DNA from: Mixophyes australis
Taxonomy: Eukaryota > Chordata > Amphibia > Anura > Limnodynastidae
Direction of reading: 5' to 3'
NCBI GenBank assembly: GCA_036250195.1
Contig: JAVHZZ010000003.1
Span: 342,097,875 to 342,161,874 of the forward strand
Length of the DNA: 64,000 nt
Below the pieces are notes generated by a model. That model was given only the letters and a program-made list of their open reading frames with translations. It made no database searches and was not told the DNA's origin. Position 1 is the stretch's first letter; every line of letters starts with the position of its first letter. This document shows positions 1 to 10,744 of this stretch, piece after piece. The position numbers and the translations under genes were made by a program.

Positions 1-630
1 CATTCCTATTTCTATCATTTGCACCCATTTGAAGTCTATTTTATAATTATCACCACACAAGTATTATATTATGAGCTACAGCTATCTGGCTTGCTGAAAT
101 TGTTACCTACACCCAATATTAAATGGATTTATGTAACAGGTCAATGGACAGTTTAATTCTACTCACCATTATATACATTGACCTGGTCTTTCTTTTTGTC
201 TTGCTCTTAGATCAAATATCTAGCATCGTTTTATCTTTCTGTTATTAAGAGACGATTATGGCCATTGGACGTTAATGAAACAGAGTGGATGAGCAGCCCC
301 ATTTAGGAAGGGAGTTTAATAAAATGATGCATTTCCTACTAGCCTTGGATGCAAATGGATGAACAAAAACATGGCAAAGTAGTGGCAGATAGGATGGCAG
401 ATTAATAAAAGAGACAGCATCCTTAATAGTACAAGAAGATGGCATTGGACTCAAATAAAATATACGTAATGAGCAGCTTCAGATAAGTAGTAAGATGGAA
501 GTTTAATAGATAACACAGGTTTTAACAGTACAAGGACAGGGAATGTCACTTTATGGCTACAGTGCTTTGTTTGTTTGGCTTGCACAAAATGAAAGTTTAT
601 AGATTTGGTGCTATGAATAAGGATTTAGGC
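1..630. other. Unassigned AT-rich sequence
   Basis: I see no convincing ORF, repeat terminus or RNA gene here. The short open frames (for example the minus-strand frame at 272-454) have no recognisable composition or motif. Confidence 0.5.
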
Positions 631-867
631 TCAGGTGGCTCTATTATCATCCTCATTCTCATCAGCACTTATGTATAAAAGATCTCCAATTATAACAGTG
701 TCCTCAGGATTATGCAAAGGATCAGTTGGTCGTTCTTCAGCCTCAGTTTGCTCTTTCTGATTCTTGGATGTGTCTGTGACATACTTATAGTTAGAGCTAG
801 AAGGTGATGAATGACAAGTTACAGAACATGCATGACCTTGATGGTTTCTCACTGTTCCACTGGACAT
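631..867 (-). CDS. Possible short terminal exon, unrecognised
   Basis: A 78-residue minus-strand open frame with protein-like composition: a Ser/Cys-rich start (HSSPSSSNYKY), a charged middle (NQKEQTEAEERPTDP) and an acidic tail (ISADENEDDNRAT) before the stop. The frame continues upstream of the ATG for 12 codons to a stop. An AG just upstream of that extension (near 903) could be a splice acceptor, so this may be the last coding exon of a gene rather than a complete ORF. It could resemble the cytoplasmic tail of a membrane protein, but I do not recognise it. No upstream exon was found in the window. It may equally be a chance ORF or a transposon remnant. Confidence 0.25.
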   Translation of the reverse strand: MSSGTVRNHQGHACSVTCHSSPSSSNYKYVTDTSKNQKEQTEAEERPTDPLHNPEDTVIIGDLLYISADENEDDNRAT

Positions 868-1361
868 TCTAATTTGAGCCTTTTCTTGTCCCTGCTGATG
901 TTATATGGGATGTTGGCTATTTTCTTATATAATTTCTAACAATAATCTTTATCATTATTCTGTTTTCTTTTAATTGTTAAAAAGCTGTTGTGTTGGGATA
1001 TCACCAAGCATTTTTGTAGGGGTCCTGTCTGAGACTTTCTCCTTATATGACACCAGAACTAGTATTGAGATGTTCCTGTTCAATAGACTGATCCATGACA
1101 ACAGCAGTAAATCCATGTCTTGCAGTGTTACTGCAAAATAAATCAAATGACAATATTCTTTAGTTTTAGCTGCCAGCACACTATCTTTATGCACAATGAG
1201 ACAAGGAACGGAAGGACAAGAGAATTGTGTTACCTTGTAAATAACCCACTGCAATACAATATTGTTTAATTTCTTTTCTCTGCTCTCTCTGTTCGTTGTT
1301 CTCCCACCCACTTTTTTCCGCATGTTCGGCCAATGTTTATTGACTTTTTACTCTGCCACTG
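868..1361. other. Unassigned sequence
   Basis: A 117-codon minus-strand frame (970-1323) lies here. Its translation has no motif, and its 5' end runs toward the adjacent CA repeat, so I do not call it a gene. Confidence 0.4.
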
Positions 1362-1378
1362 ACACACACACACAAGCA

Positions 1379-1415
<37 letters not shown>
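1362..1415. repeat. (CA)n microsatellite
   Basis: Interrupted CA dinucleotide run (short interruptions 'aagcacgt' near 1373-1382). A short overlapping minus-strand ORF that reads as CVCVCV is a product of this repeat. Confidence 0.95.
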
Positions 1416-1418
<3 letters not shown>

Positions 1419-1900
1419 GTTGAATAAAATGTGAGAAGATTTAAAATTAATAATCAATTATACAATGTTCAATACTAGTGCATTTAGTAGTAGTCTTCTT
1501 GACTTGAATAGCTTTTTTACTCTCTGATTACTTTACTCACACTGTCTAACTAATGTTTATCTACCACATTAATTAGGGTTTGCAAGTATTGTTATGTAGA
1601 TATTAAACTTAAACATTACAGGGTGCTTGAACAAGACAAACGAGTTCAAGACACCACAGTAACATTCACCACTGTCTGAAGTATAATTATTTTTAGCAAT
1701 TGTATCTATATGGCAACGTTTTGCTTTTACAGTAGAACTCCATCCTTCTTAGTACCTTTGTTGGCAGAAAAAGGGACAATCCTCTGATTAACAACTTCCC
1801 AGCCTATAGGACTGTTATTTCCATTAAATTAATTAATTTTCACTAATTACTAGTTGTTTTATTATTTAAAGTTGTTTGCAATACTGTATATTGCAGAATC
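1416..1900. other. Unassigned AT-rich sequence
   Basis: No supported feature seen. Confidence 0.5.
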
Positions 1901-1904
1901 AGAG

Positions 1905-2070
1905 CTCTCCAGACTCTGGACCCCCTCCGCCTCTCATTGGAAAGTGAAATGTTGTTTCACTTTCATATTCGAAGTATGTGGGAAATTCCATAGCAATCAG
2001 AGACTCGGCTCGGATTTTTAAAGCCTGCAATTGGTGGATTAAATAAAATCTAAACTGCTCATCTCTAGTA
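1905..2070 (-). mobile_element. hAT-like terminus / MITE fragment
   Basis: The segment ends with 'gctcatctctag', the reverse complement of the common hAT-type terminus CTAGAGATGAGC. Internally it has 'gactcggctcgg', like the 'Cggctcgg' motif near the right end of the larger hAT element at 25294. I could not find a matching left terminus or an 8-bp target duplication, so this is probably a truncated copy. Confidence 0.5.
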
Positions 2071-3084
2071 AAAATGACCTAGACGAGAAAGAGCTAATGG
2101 AGAGAGAGATGCAATGTATTTTCTTAAAAAAATGGAGGTGCACATGGCCAGTTAGAAGCCAACTGTTATTTTCATCATTACCACAGCTGACCAGCAAAGC
2201 CCTTTTTAGGCTACAAATGCTGATTCTCTACTGGGGGAGGAGCCATCGCCAAAGTAAAAGTATAGAGGAGCTCTGAATTGGTTCTTTGAGATTTTATGAG
2301 CTCAAATAGCCTAGTTGAAAATTGAAAAGCATAATGTTGGATGTTTATAGTTTATTTTAATAAACATTTTTAGAAAATACTGTATATTAAGTTATGTTAT
2401 TATTCATAAAATGACATTTAACACTGCCTCTGATATAGAATGATTAATGATTAATTAGCTGTTTGTTAAGACATTTTATCTGTCTTAATTTTACTATCAA
2501 ATGTATTGTGTGTATAAATGCGAACACATGGCTTTTCAATGAGATATTGAGTGTGGCTAGACTTTCTGAATTTTCAGCAATGTAAGCTTGACCAAACTGA
2601 ATGGACATAAATTCCACTGAAGAGCTGACCACATTTGTAAGTGGACAGATGGTTTATAGAAATGTACAGCTATAAGTCTCTTTATCAGATTTGTAGTCAT
2701 GTACCCTGTAATATCTAATGAGTGCTTAAGTAGAGAATTTGAGTATTTAAAATTACTTGAATGAATATGCTGATTCTCCGCATAAAGTGAACTTGAAAAG
2801 AAAGAAAGAAAGAAAGACATAAAAATGTTGCCTAAATATTACCCTTTAGAACATATTTTAACATTTGTTGACTTTTTTCTATATTGTTATTGACAACTAT
2901 CTAATACTTGAATTTCGGAATGTTTAATGCAATGTTATACTTACAACTGAAGTATTGTTGGATAACATGATCCCTAATCATGTGCTCCTGGTTTCTCCAA
3001 TATTAACTCTACCTCCTCCTCAATACGGATAACATATTTTGAAAAATTACACATAGAGAAATTATGTCACACACAACTTTTAGA
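2071..3084. other. Unassigned sequence with a short GAAA run
   Basis: Only a short (GAAA)n tract near 2797-2817 stands out. No coding or element structure is seen. Confidence 0.45.
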
Positions 3085-3845
3085 TCACCCCTGACGAAGT
3101 CTCTATGACAAAACGCGTAGGGTTCCAATTTGAGCTCGAGTTTGGTTACTGTGACAACACAACCCGTAAGTTAGTCAGAATCCCATCGTGGGACGGAGCA
3201 GTGAGGAGAATTTTGACTGCATGTCTAAAGAAACCTTTATGAGACCTGTTTTCCCTTGCAAAATGTAAGTGGATTTTATATCTGTATGGCATTAAACATT
3301 GTGATTGGATTATTACACCATTGGAGAATCATTCTTGTCTTCTTATCTCCCGCATATATGAATCATTGGAGGGGAAGTTTTGAGTATTAAAGAAGACACT
3401 TCTGATGGTGGTTATGAAACACTATGAATCATATTGAAATGATTATAGTACTGGAACATTGGGATCCATAACGCTGATATTATTATCATCTTATTTTTTA
3501 GACATCTATTTGTCTAGTTAAGCCGTTTATTTAAGCTGATAATCCAGTACCTCAGGGACTGTTTGGTATTGAGAAGATTTCAGTACAGAATCAGTAATAC
3601 TCAAACATTGGGACTTATTATGCTGATATTGTGGACATTACCATTGTTTATTATATTATACACTCTATGTTTGCATGTTTTTGTTTTTATGCTCACATAT
3701 TGCATAATGGAGCTTGACATCACAGTATTTTTAGGCACTGATTGGTATTGAGGTCCCCCTTATTCTAACCCATCCTATCTGCGCCTTATCCTATTTCCAC
3801 TTCTATACAATTTTGCCCTTTGGGAAACTAAGTAGGTATTTCCCA
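3085..3845 (+). repeat. Dispersed repeat with CTGACGA-hairpin-AAACG motif
   Basis: Contains the block 'cctgacgaagt...tgacaaaacgcgtaggg' at 3090-3123, a layout I associate with dispersed repeats of frogs and fish. Downstream there is a diverged internal duplication: 'acattgggatccataacgct' near 3457 and 'acattgggacttattatgct' near 3605, each followed by 'gatatt'. The boundaries are not determined, and I cannot name the superfamily. Confidence 0.4.
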
Positions 3846-5096
3846 CGGGATTTAGGCTGCATTCCCCACCCTATCCCCTACCTATAAAAGCGCAGAAGAA
3901 ACATGATACTTTAACTGAAAAAGGACGTTGAGCAAGCAAAAGTGTGTTCCGTGAGCAGTCTGGTGGAGTAATGTGCCAAATTCTATGGAAATTATTTCTC
4001 TGTGGCTAGATGTAAATGAGGAGTGTGAAGCCACAGTCTCAGAGGGTCAGCAAGGGTAAGTAGCACATTTTTAGATTACATTTTTTTGGTTGAATTTTAT
4101 TTCTGATATTTTACAGTAATGTGCTACTTTTGCTAGTAGAATACAATCTGAATGTTATTATTTTAAATAAAAATGATGCATTGTGTCCAATTTTTTTACC
4201 ACACAATAATATGTTGTGTTGAAGGTGTGAAATCATTTAATAAGGATATTTGCCATATTGCTAATTGCCTGACTATATAGGAGTAATGGGTACTTCTAGG
4301 AAATTTGATAGCCAGACTACAGATGAGGAGAGACATATCACATATAGCCTGTACATTAATGGAAGGCTAAGGTTTTTGGTTACTAAAGATTGATTTGTTT
4401 CATGGTGGTAGAAGGGCTACATAAGTTGCATCAACAGCCCCAATGACACAAATTGACGGAAATAGATCAATGCTGTTTTATCGGCAAAAGGGAGATCTCA
4501 TACAATGGCTAATTAATAATTTGCCTTATGTACATCAGGAATGACCTGCTTCAGTGCACAAATAAAATAATCATTTTGTGACATTGCTGCCACCACAGCT
4601 ACTGTGGTCTAAAATGACCCAGACACACTGAAAACAGCCTTTGCTGTGGCAGGTCAATGCCGTTGTAGAAAAATGGGGAAATGCCAACATATAATTTTTT
4701 ATGAAAGAAGAACACAAACAACAAAGGAAAATGTTATGTGTGTGAATTGTGCTAGACAATTTGTTCACATTTTAAATACATAATACAGGATATTTAAAAT
4801 GAATACATGTCCCACACTTCTCATTTTCCAGATTGTGTAATGGTTCTCTTTTGTTTTAAGCTAAAGTGTGTAAACAGTTAACAGATATATGTATGACATT
4901 CCTAAAACAGATATATCACATGTGGCTGTAAAAACTCTGCTTAACATTTTAAGTATTTACTTATATGTAAATTTATGTTTTAAATAATAATTCTTGTTTG
5001 CATTGTTAATTGTGAATGCATAAATCACATTTTTAATATAATTTTTAAATATAAAATACCTCTTTCAAAATCAAATGGAAATCTTATTTCATGGAG

Positions 5097-5097
<1 letters not shown>
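3846..5097. other. Unassigned AT-rich sequence
   Basis: No supported gene. Short minus-strand ORFs (such as 4571-4768) lack any recognisable motif. Confidence 0.45.

Positions 5098-5151
<54 letters not shown>
5098..5151. repeat. (AT)n microsatellite
   Basis: About 27 uninterrupted AT dinucleotides. Confidence 0.95.
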
Positions 5152-5152
<1 letters not shown>

Positions 5153-5571
5153 TGATGTGATGTGATATAATATAACTGCAATGTTAATGAATTAAGTACT
5201 ATCAGCAAGAAAGGTTAATCAGAATAAGTTAGCTAATGGTCATCATCATAATTGTGTATCGTACAAAGGCCCCCGCAAGGAGTATAACTCCTGGTAGGTG
5301 TATCTGTGTCTGCTTCCATGTCTACTTGAGTTACAATTACATGCAAATGCCCTTACACTCCTGAACACTCCCCTTCCCCTGATTCCACCACTCCAGAGAG
5401 TCATAAAATGTAACATGAGCTAAAATTTGCATGCTGATATATGAGTACAATTTTTTGACACATGCATTAAGAAAGGGCTTATCTTGCACAATTAAAAAGG
5501 CCCTATGTCCAACTGTACACAAACCTTTTTATGTAGATATATTCCACCAAGTTTGGTTAAATGGAAAATTC
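5152..5571. other. Unassigned sequence
   Basis: Lies between the AT microsatellite and the foldback element. No feature is supported. Confidence 0.5.
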
Positions 5572-6543
5572 TGTTAAAAGGGAGAGAAAGAGAAATAGTA
5601 CTGACGGAGCACTCTTTGAACCAGATAATTGGTATTGGTAGAAGTCTATAATATAAAATGAACAATCTTTATTGATATATATTAAAATGATTAAAGCGAA
5701 ATATTAAAAATTGATATGATTTTTTGAACCAAATAAATGAACAGTTAAGAGGTAGATTGACTACCACGCTGGCTTGCTGTTGTGGTTTGGTTTCTCTAGG
5801 GCTGATAGAGAATACTGTTATAACCTGACTTAATGATAACTAACTAGGAGATATCATATTATGACCTACTAATATGTCCCATTACCAAGGTAAGGGAAGG
5901 TTATACTTCTTATGTAGTAAACCGTGAATTACTCCAATGATCTATCCATATAATACTACTAATGATGGTTGGGTGAATATCCCCCGTAATGAGTTAATAA
6001 TATACTGCTGTGCAGTTAATATAGTTGATCGTGATTAATAAATGACTTAATATCAATTCGTAGTTACTAGCCTTTGATAATGTCAAAATCTCGTAAATAT
6101 GATAAATAGAGCTCCAGCTTACTAATATACCATATAATGTTTTGGTTTTGGGTTTGGGTTTATAATATCCACCTATAAAACATTGGCTGTAACCTCAGTT
6201 TAATGCTACAAATGCGGATAGGTCACTGCTAGCAGATCTAATAGACTCCTATGGTAATCTGTCCGTATATTACTAATGTTATTATATTGGGTAAAACTCC
6301 CCCAATGTGAGTTGATATTATATTGTTTGTATAGTTCTTGTTCATAGTTAATGGGTAACTTAGTATCAATTAGCAACTTAGTAACCTTCAATGATATCAG
6401 AGAGTCACCGATATGATAAACAGAGCTCTAACTTGATAATTGGTCCTTTAGTATCTATATGGCAGGCTTGATGTTACAATATTGACCTGTGCAGCCAGTA
6501 CTATAACCTTGCTTGTTGCTAAGATTTAATATATAATATATAA
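5572..6543 (+). mobile_element. Foldback transposon, left arm and centre
   Basis: From the terminus 'tgttaaaaggg' (5572) to about 6285 this is the inverted repeat of 11802-12521. Shared landmarks include 'tagtactgacggagc', 'accacgctggcttgctgt', 'ggttgggtgaatatccccc' and 'atagagctccagctta'. 6286-6543 is the single-copy centre. The arm and centre also contain a diverged direct duplication of about 312 bp: 'cccccgtaatgagtt' near 5981 versus 'cccccaatgtgagtt' near 6299, and 'atgataaatagagctc' near 6100 versus 'atgataaacagagctc' near 6412. No transposase is visible, so it is probably a non-autonomous palindromic DNA element. A flanking target duplication was not clear. Confidence 0.8.
6539..6543. 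repeat. 5-bp target site duplication (left)
   Basis: 'tataa' directly before the 5' LTR, repeated at 11802-11806 directly after the 3' LTR. It marks the insertion inside the foldback element. Confidence 0.9.
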
Positions 6544-7600
6544 TGTGACGCGATGGGTCTGACAGCCATCATTTTCCCCATCTGTCATTTTAAACACTTA
6601 GAATGAAAGTTGCTTGTGCTTAGGTGAACATTGGGTTGCATTAATTTATTAACCTCAATTGTTACATAATCTAAGTGTGTATAAAAACCTATGAGATGGA
6701 CTTAAGTTGACCATATTATTCTTAAATAAAGCCAGGTGGGTTACATGTATTCATCTGAACATTATATCGGATTACAACATGGTGGATGTACTGTTTCCTG
6801 ACTAAGGCATCACCCCCCTCTTACAGACAGGAAGCTGAGATTAGCTGGAGCCCCTCTGACATCACAAATGACTGGAAGGGGTTAAAACAGGGAGGCTCTC
6901 TTACTTAACCAGGAATAAGTCAATCAGCAACTGATTGGAGCAGCTATTGTTTCCCCTGGATCTGTTTCAGACTCCTAGTCTCCAAAACAGCAGGAGGGAA
7001 AGCCATGAGGGAAGGACAGCTCTCCACTCCCATCTCCACCCCCCTAATACCTGCCAGCCAATCCCAGTATCTGTGACCTGTGGATAACCCTGCAGGGAGG
7101 GATTCCACACATGGGAAATGTTGTCCCTTTAAGAAGGCCTGCAGGAGAGATTTCTGGGTGTGGGATTTTTGCTTCTAGAAGCTACTGGCGTTGGAGTTTT
7201 GACTGCTGCCCGTGTGCTGAGGAGGAATTTACCTGGAAGTATTGTGGCTATTGGATTACAAGCTTTTCCTGGACTTGCAGACTTGTTTGCTCTGCCTGGC
7301 TTATTCTATTAATCACGGACATCATCCTTCCCCTATAACTTGGACTGGTAAAGAAAACCTATTTTCGTTATAAACAATTTGGGGTTACTGAACACTGGGG
7401 TGTTACTGGGTGATGGTTGAAGTTTGGTGAGCACTGGGTGTTGTTTGAATTATGGTTTGATATATATAAGCTATTGTTTGCAGTGAGCTGTAATAAAGAT
7501 ACCGTTGTATCCACACCTTTTCTTTGCCTGTGTGATCCTGAACCCCTTGATACCAGGACTTTCTTCTGGGTTCCTACCCAAACATCCTGGTATCATCACA
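6544..7600 (+). repeat. 5' LTR
   Basis: 1057 bp, TGTGAC...ATCACA. It contains two TATA/AATAAA pairs: 'tataaaaa' at 6680 with 'aataaa' at 6725, and 'tatatataag' at 7461 with 'aataaa' at 7492. Which pair defines the R region cannot be decided from sequence. Short ORFs inside (7111-7338, 7417-7737) recur in the 3' LTR and are not genes. Confidence 0.93.
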
Positions 7601-7626
7601 ATTGGTGGCAAGCAGTGGGATCACAC
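7601..7626 (+). promoter_or_regulatory. Putative primer binding site
   Basis: Immediately after the 5' LTR comes 'attggtggcaagcagtggga'. The TGG two bases downstream of the LTR fits pairing with a tRNA 3' CCA end. I could not assign the tRNA isotype. Confidence 0.6.
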
Positions 7627-7753
7627 AGTCCTGATGTTCAGGTAGAGTGCAGGGGGTTGTATCGTGATACACCCAAGGCTCTGCAAAGTAAAGGTGCAAT
7701 AGCTTACCAACACCACCTTCAATTTATAACTCAGTAGTTAACCAGTTGCTATA

Positions 7754-10729
7754 ATGTCCAGATTGCCAAAGACAGTTGCAAGTGCCAAAAGCAAGAGGCA
7801 AGGGAAGATGCTGCCTAAGTGCCAATTTGATAAGGGGAGGCAAACCCCGCCAGTGGAGAACGGAAGATGGAACCGTGTCTCAAGGAGGGGAAATCACAGT
7901 GAGGTGACCCCTGGAAGTAAAATGGATGTGAGCTCTGGAAAGAGGAGAGCAGATCACAGCCCATTGTTGCAAAAGTTCCCAAAGGAAGGGATGATACAGT
8001 CCAGTACAACCAGGAGAAAGGTGTACTGGGATGAAGGACTGTGGGAGTGTCTGCAGGATGGGGATATGGATGTGTTGCACCACCCCACCACAATGCAGCA
8101 CATTTTTGATTATTGGGATGAGGAGTGCCCAAAGATTATTACATGGAAAGGAGCCAGTCTACAGGAGAAATTGGAGAACCTGTTGGATTTGTTCCTAATG
8201 TTGAAAGAGGAAGCAAGTGCTTGGAAATTTCGGGATGAACCAGGATGGGATGATTTTACAAATGAAGTTATTTGTACTATGCAGGATCTGGCCAGGGGAA
8301 AACCTAGTTACAACCATAATAAGCAGTACCTGTATGATATGTGCTTGGCAACCAAGATAGATGGAAGCAAGGACCAAAATAGGCTGCTGGAACCTAGAGA
8401 GATGTTTGAGGAGCCCCCCACAAATTTAATCCTTGAATCATCCCCATTAGAGGATTACACAGACCCACTGGAAACAATGAGCATGGAGGAATTGATTGTA
8501 GAATGTCAGATTAGAGGTGTACCGTACCTGTACTGCACGCATAAGGATATCCTCCAACGTCTTTTAAAGGATCAGGAGAATCCCAGCAATGCCTTTAGTG
8601 TCTATAGGAAATGGATACTGACTTTAGGTCCCCACATACCCCTTTGGGAACAAATGCAATGTCTGCAACAGAGTTTTGAAGAAGCAGAGGACCAGGTATT
8701 GCTACAAGGACTCACTGACACTGAAATGTGGCAGGATCAGTGTTATCGAATAAATACTGAGAAACGCCAATTACAATCTCTTTTGTCACATACTAAAAAA
8801 GGTGTTTCTCAGTCTGGTAATCAGGGGGAGGCCAACCAAAGAACAGAAACATTGAGGGGTATTAGTCCAAAGCCACACGAGAATTTGTGCTACCTGTTTC
8901 CTTTTGCTGATTTAGAGGACAGTGATTTTATGCTGCGTGATCAATGGTACTCCCAAGACAGCACCCTTGGGACAAGCACTTATCGAGAAATGTTTTTGCC
9001 CTCCAGTTTAAGGAAGAGTATCATAACCTACAACTGCTCTTCTGCTCCCGCTGACCACCGTAACCAACAGGGGGAGGTCAATCCCACCGGATTATACACA
9101 GCTGCCCAAGCTACCATCTTGGGGGAGGCTGGAGAAGAACTGTTTGGTGAGGATGTTGTACCTCTGAGTAATCAGAAAGGACTAGGAGAGATCCTCCTAT
9201 TTGGTGACTTGGATGGAAAAGAACTACCATGTAAGTACCAGTACCATGTAGCATCTTGTGATAATCTGCCAGAGCTACTGGCACCTGAGACTGTATATGA
9301 GTCAGCCCAGAATTGCAGAAAAGGCCAGTTATTCACCCCTGTTGTGTCTGAAAACGTGTTACCCATTGAAGTAATGCAGGATAGCACATGTGTGCTCTCC
9401 AATGCAAATGATGTGCAGCTGTACCCGTGTCTGACAGAAAAGAAAGATAAGCCTGCTCAACATATGATCTCAGCAGAAATCATTATTACAGATTATATGA
9501 CAGAATTAAAAGGAGAGGAAAAAGGAATTGTTATGCCAGGGGTCAAAAGGGAGAACACAAAGAGTGACAATCAGTTAGTCCCTACAACAAAGGACAATGG
9601 GAAGGAAATAGAAGTGATAATTGGAAGTGGCCCTGTTAAGGATTCTGGAGAGTCACATTCCTCTCCTTTAGAAGACCTCACAGTTCTGAAAATTACCCTG
9701 AGTGGAACAGAATGGGGTGTCCTTACAGGAACTGTGCAAAAGGTGTCTGAACATGATCAGGGAACTGGACTCCTGGATTACCACCCAGGAGATTTTCCTT
9801 CTCCAGGAAAGCACATTAACAGAACTGTAAGTACTTCTTCAAAGATAATTAACACTGCTGACATACAAGGGAAGGCTGAAGAGGTAAATGGAGAAAACAG
9901 TAATATGCTTGGCTTAGTACTTCTGAAACATCAATTGAGCCCTATTAATCTCCAAACTACAGACTCGCAGGAGATCAGAATGTCACAGGCTAAAAATAAA
10001 AGTGGCAAAAAGCCACCCAGGAAAAGTTCTGTTAAAACCTGCTTATCCTGTCCTTTGTCCAGTAAACAGAAAGGAAGCAGGAAAAAGAAGTGGGGATCCC
10101 AGCTGTTACAAGTCAATTTAGCTGGACACTCCAGGTTATTACCCCTGTGCAACCCAATCATGGAAAATGACTCCAGTGACCCAATACAGGAGTTTGCTGG
10201 AAGTACCTGGGATAACAAGGATGCAGTTACAGATCCAACATCTTCATTGGATATCGTGGATCCTCAAACTGAACCTACTCTTTTGCAGCTTTCACTTATG
10301 GAAGTGGGGGAGGAGGGAGATACTCACTACCCTGATGCGCCAGAGGCGAAGGTGTTAGTGCCCACTGTGGAGATTGATGTGGGGGAGGGGGGAACTTTGC
10401 AAAAAGATGGATACATGCAGCTGGATGGGAATAAAGCGGTAAACTCCAAGTGGTATTATCAAACTTATTTGGATGCTTTAATATTCTGCCTATTCTATGT
10501 GGGTGGGAGATTGCATCACCCAGGGAGGAAGACTGAACTAAAATTATGGGAGAGTGCGAGAACTTTGAGAGATTGTGGATTGTTAAATAAACGCCCACCA
10601 GATCCAGGGATATGTCCACCCCAGGAGATTGGTCAAAATGGACAATGGACAGAGGCACCCCAAAACCCACCTGGCCGAGGCATCCCTCCTGGTCCCGCTA
10701 AAGAGACCAGTCCCTCTGCCCCGATTTAA
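7754..10729 (+). CDS. Gag-like protein of LTR retrotransposon, 991 aa
   Basis: A single uninterrupted frame fills nearly the whole internal region of the LTR element. The N-terminus is basic (KSKRQGK, KRRADH). A helical acidic/hydrophobic segment follows at about residues 130-180 (LQEKLENLLDLFLMLKEE). A SAP-like segment lies at about residues 240-275 (SMEELIVECQIRG, then HKDILQRLL), a layout I associate with gag proteins of some vertebrate LTR elements. The C-terminal two thirds is low in motifs, Ser/Thr/Glu-rich, with a Lys-rich patch (KSGKKPPRKSS, KQKGSRKKKWG) near residues 745-790. No CCHC knuckle, aspartic protease D-S/T-G site in context, or YxDD reverse transcriptase motif is present. 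The ATG is the first in a favourable position, about 150 bp after the LTR. The gag role is inferred from position and the SAP-like segment. The open frame and near-identical LTRs suggest it is still translatable. Confidence 0.75.
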   Translation: MSRLPKTVASAKSKRQGKMLPKCQFDKGRQTPPVENGRWNRVSRRGNHSEVTPGSKMDVSSGKRRADHSPLLQKFPKEGMIQSSTTRRKVYWDEGLWECLQDGDMDVLHHPTTMQHIFDYWDEECPKIITWKGASLQEKLENLLDLFLMLKEEASAWKFRDEPGWDDFTNEVICTMQDLARGKPSYNHNKQYLYDMCLATKIDGSKDQNRLLEPREMFEEPPTNLILESSPLEDYTDPLETMSMEELIVECQIRGVPYLYCTHKDILQRLLKDQENPSNAFSVYRKWILTLGPHIPLWEQMQCLQQSFEEAEDQVLLQGLTDTEMWQDQCYRINTEKRQLQSLLSHTKKGVSQSGNQGEANQRTETLRGISPKPHENLCYLFPFADLEDSDFMLRDQWYSQDSTLGTSTYREMFLPSSLRKSIITYNCSSAPADHRNQQGEVNPTGLYTAAQATILGEAGEELFGEDVVPLSNQKGLGEILLFGDLDGKELPCKYQYHVASCDNLPELLAPETVYESAQNCRKGQLFTPVVSENVLPIEVMQDSTCVLSNANDVQLYPCLTEKKDKPAQHMISAEIIITDYMTELKGEEKGIVMPGVKRENTKSDNQLVPTTKDNGKEIEVIIGSGPVKDSGESHSSPLEDLTVLKITLSGTEWGVLTGTVQKVSEHDQGTGLLDYHPGDFPSPGKHINRTVSTSSKIINTADIQGKAEEVNGENSNMLGLVLLKHQLSPINLQTTDSQEIRMSQAKNKSGKKPPRKSSVKTCLSCPLSSKQKGSRKKKWGSQLLQVNLAGHSRLLPLCNPIMENDSSDPIQEFAGSTWDNKDAVTDPTSSLDIVDPQTEPTLLQLSLMEVGEEGDTHYPDAPEAKVLVPTVEIDVGEGGTLQKDGYMQLDGNKAVNSKWYYQTYLDALIFCLFYVGGRLHHPGRKTELKLWESARTLRDCGLLNKRPPDPGICPPQEIGQNGQWTEAPQNPPGRGIPPGPAKETSPSAPI

Positions 10730-10744
10730 GAAGGGGGAGGTATA
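10729..10744 (+). promoter_or_regulatory. Polypurine tract
   Basis: 'agaagggggaggtata' immediately before the 3' LTR, in the place where plus-strand DNA priming occurs. The stop codon of the gag-like ORF abuts it. Confidence 0.8.

Noticed and set aside
970..1323. 117-codon minus-strand ORF
   Set aside because: No recognisable domain; hydrophobic stretches come from AT-rich sequence, and no start or splice context supports it.
7111..7338. 75-codon ORF duplicated at 11312-11539
   Set aside because: Lies in the LTR and recurs only because the LTR is repeated; no protein motif.
10296..10670. 124-codon minus-strand ORF and similar frames at 7815-8132 and 9931-10218
   Set aside because: Antisense shadows of the 991-codon gag-like ORF.
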